NCBI GenBank assembly: GCA_030037405.1
Contig: JASHRK010000321.1
Coordinates: forward strand, 1-23,340
DNA length: 23,340 bases
Direction of reading: 5' to 3'
DNA from: Acidimicrobiales bacterium
GTDB taxonomy: Bacteria > Actinomycetota > Acidimicrobiia > Acidimicrobiales > Bog-793
Positions 22,246 through 23,340 of this stretch are shown in pieces. The notes under the pieces were generated by a model, which saw only the letters and a list, made by a program, of their open reading frames with translations, ran no database searches and was not told where the DNA came from. The translations under genes and the position numbers were made by a program. The number at the start of each line of letters is the position of its first letter. Positions within the stretch are counted from its first letter, which is position 1.

Positions 22246-23340
22246 GTGCCAGAGCTCCCGACGGAGATCGACGAGTACCGGGAACGGGCTCTCTCTTGGC
22301 TCAGAGACAACGTCCACCCCTTCGAAGAGAGGGTCGCCGCGACTGGGGAGATCGACTTCGAGGCGTACGAGCGCCTGAGCCTTCGCGCCGAGAGCGAGCT
22401 CGCTCTGCCAGAGGAGTACCTCCGCACGGAGGACGGCGCCTCGGGCGACGGACCGGACGTCCCGATGCTCGTCCACGTGGCGATCGAGGAGATCGCCGGC
22501 CACGCCACGAACGGGCTCGGCGGCGTGATCCCGCGGGCACGAGGGCGGGCCGTCCTCGACGGGATCGCAAGCCCGTACCAGCGCGAGCGGTACGTCTTGC
22601 CGATGATGCGGGGCGAGGCGAGAGCCGCCTGGGCCATCACGGAGCCGGGTTCGGCCGGATCGGACGTGAGCGGGATCGAAGCGACCGCCGTGCGCGACGG
22701 GAAGGACGGCTGGTTGCTGAACGGAGAGAAGTGGTTCGTGACGGGGGGCGACCGGGCGACGTTCTTCCTCGTGCTCGTCTGGGCCGAGGGAGATCAGGCC
22801 CTCTTCGTCGTCGACGCCGCCGCCCCAGGCCTCGAGGTGGTGCGGCGACCGCACTTCATGCACGACCCCTACACCTCCGGCCACGTAGAGCTGAAGCTGA
22901 CCGACTGCCGGGTACCCGACGAGAACCGCGTACCCGCGGGCGAGGGCGGGACGCGCCGATGGCTCGCCGTCGAGCGGCTCATGATCGCCGCCAGATGCTG
23001 TGGAGCGGCAGACCGCCTCATCTCCGAGACGATCGCCTGGGCGCAGGATCGGGTCGCCTTCGGCCAGGCGATCTTCGAGAACCAGGGAGTCCAGTTCCCC
23101 CTGGCGGACTCGGCGGCCGAGCTCCTTGCCGCTCGCCTCTTGACCTACCACGCTGCCGAGGCGTGCGACACCCACCCCGACCCGGCCGTCGTCCACGGAA
23201 AGATCTCCATCGCCAAGCTGTACGCATCGGAGATGGCGAACCGCGTCGCCGATCGCTGCCTCCAGCTCTACGGAGGCCGCGGCTACATGACCGAGAACGT
23301 CGCCAACCGCTACTTCCGCGAGCTTCGCGTCGACCGCATC
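22246..23340 (+). CDS. Acyl-CoA dehydrogenase, cut at the window edge
   Basis: The frame is open from GTG 22246 to the end of the window (365 residues, no stop). It shows the acyl-CoA dehydrogenase order: N-terminal helical domain (VHPFEERVA, PEEY), the flavin signature AWAITEPGSAGSD (128-140), GEKWFVTGG (160-168), then the C-terminal helices with AQDRVAFGQAI and LYGGRGYMTE (341-350). The usual catalytic Glu (in a YEGT-type motif) would lie just beyond the edge. E243 in AVERLMIAAR occupies the place of the base used by isovaleryl-CoA dehydrogenase, as I recall it, so a branched-chain type is possible. It is co-transcribed with the MetE-like gene. It introduces a double bond into an acyl-CoA with FAD; substrate unknown. 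Confidence 0.9.
   Translation, partial: MPELPTEIDEYRERALSWLRDNVHPFEERVAATGEIDFEAYERLSLRAESELALPEEYLRTEDGASGDGPDVPMLVHVAIEEIAGHATNGLGGVIPRARGRAVLDGIASPYQRERYVLPMMRGEARAAWAITEPGSAGSDVSGIEATAVRDGKDGWLLNGEKWFVTGGDRATFFLVLVWAEGDQALFVVDAAAPGLEVVRRPHFMHDPYTSGHVELKLTDCRVPDENRVPAGEGGTRRWLAVERLMIAARCCGAADRLISETIAWAQDRVAFGQAIFENQGVQFPLADSAAELLAARLLTYHAAEACDTHPDPAVVHGKISIAKLYASEMANRVADRCLQLYGGRGYMTENVANRYFRELRVDRI

Noticed and set aside
1..23340. CRISPR array, tRNA or rRNA genes, insertion sequences, phage or attachment sites
   Set aside because: Scanning by eye found no regularly spaced long repeats, no clover-leaf-like conserved arms, no transposase or integrase motifs and no terminal inverted repeats with target duplications.

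Overview
The window is gene-dense and GC-rich, uses many GTG starts, carries Tat signals, and encodes a CysQ that closely resembles the mycobacterial enzyme as I remember it. This suggests a high-GC actinomycetote; a class such as Acidimicrobiia is only a guess. I see no rRNA, tRNA, CRISPR array, insertion sequence or phage gene. There are 17 protein-coding genes, the last cut by the right edge.

Left third (14-8013), a sulfation locus. A Tat-exported arylsulfate sulfotransferase (ASST) gene points left. Divergent from it is a tight operon: cysQ (PAP phosphatase), a P-loop PAPS-type sulfotransferase, a single 997-residue protein joining a 14-helix MFS exporter to a complete ASST domain, a second Tat-exported ASST, and a 48-codon lipoprotein whose only aromatic residue is its C-terminal tyrosine. 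All three ASST domains keep the His/His/Arg/His set expected at the active site. The simplest reading is a sulfuryl relay across the membrane. The cytosolic enzyme would put sulfate from PAPS on a small carrier and CysQ would clear PAP. The MFS half would export the sulfated carrier, and the outward-facing ASST domains would pass the sulfate to extracellular acceptors. This matches the two-step logic of caprazamycin sulfation (Cpz8 then Cpz4) but adds a covalent exporter-transferase fusion. The 208-bp divergent intergenic region is relatively AT-rich and holds two perfect inverted repeats and a direct repeat.

Middle (8031-13694), envelope and secreted proteins: a GT39-like membrane glycosyltransferase, a membrane-anchored SIMPL-domain protein, a membrane-anchored protein with the N,N-dimethylformamidase beta-subunit fold, and a secreted repeat protein that reads as a seven-bladed propeller.

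Right (13727-18591), a probable catabolic module: a DUF6282-type metallohydrolase, an IclR regulator, an enolase-superfamily (MR/MLE) dehydratase or racemase, and two tandem aldo/keto reductases converging on them. The IclR gene may be transcribed leaderless.

Far right (18792-23340): a PIG-V-like membrane mannosyltransferase, a zinc alcohol dehydrogenase whose 3' end runs antisense into it, and a divergent pair made of a stand-alone MetE-C-type methyltransferase and an acyl-CoA dehydrogenase (partial). The 20-bp gap between the alcohol dehydrogenase and methyltransferase genes contains a symmetric element that may be a back-to-back leaderless promoter.
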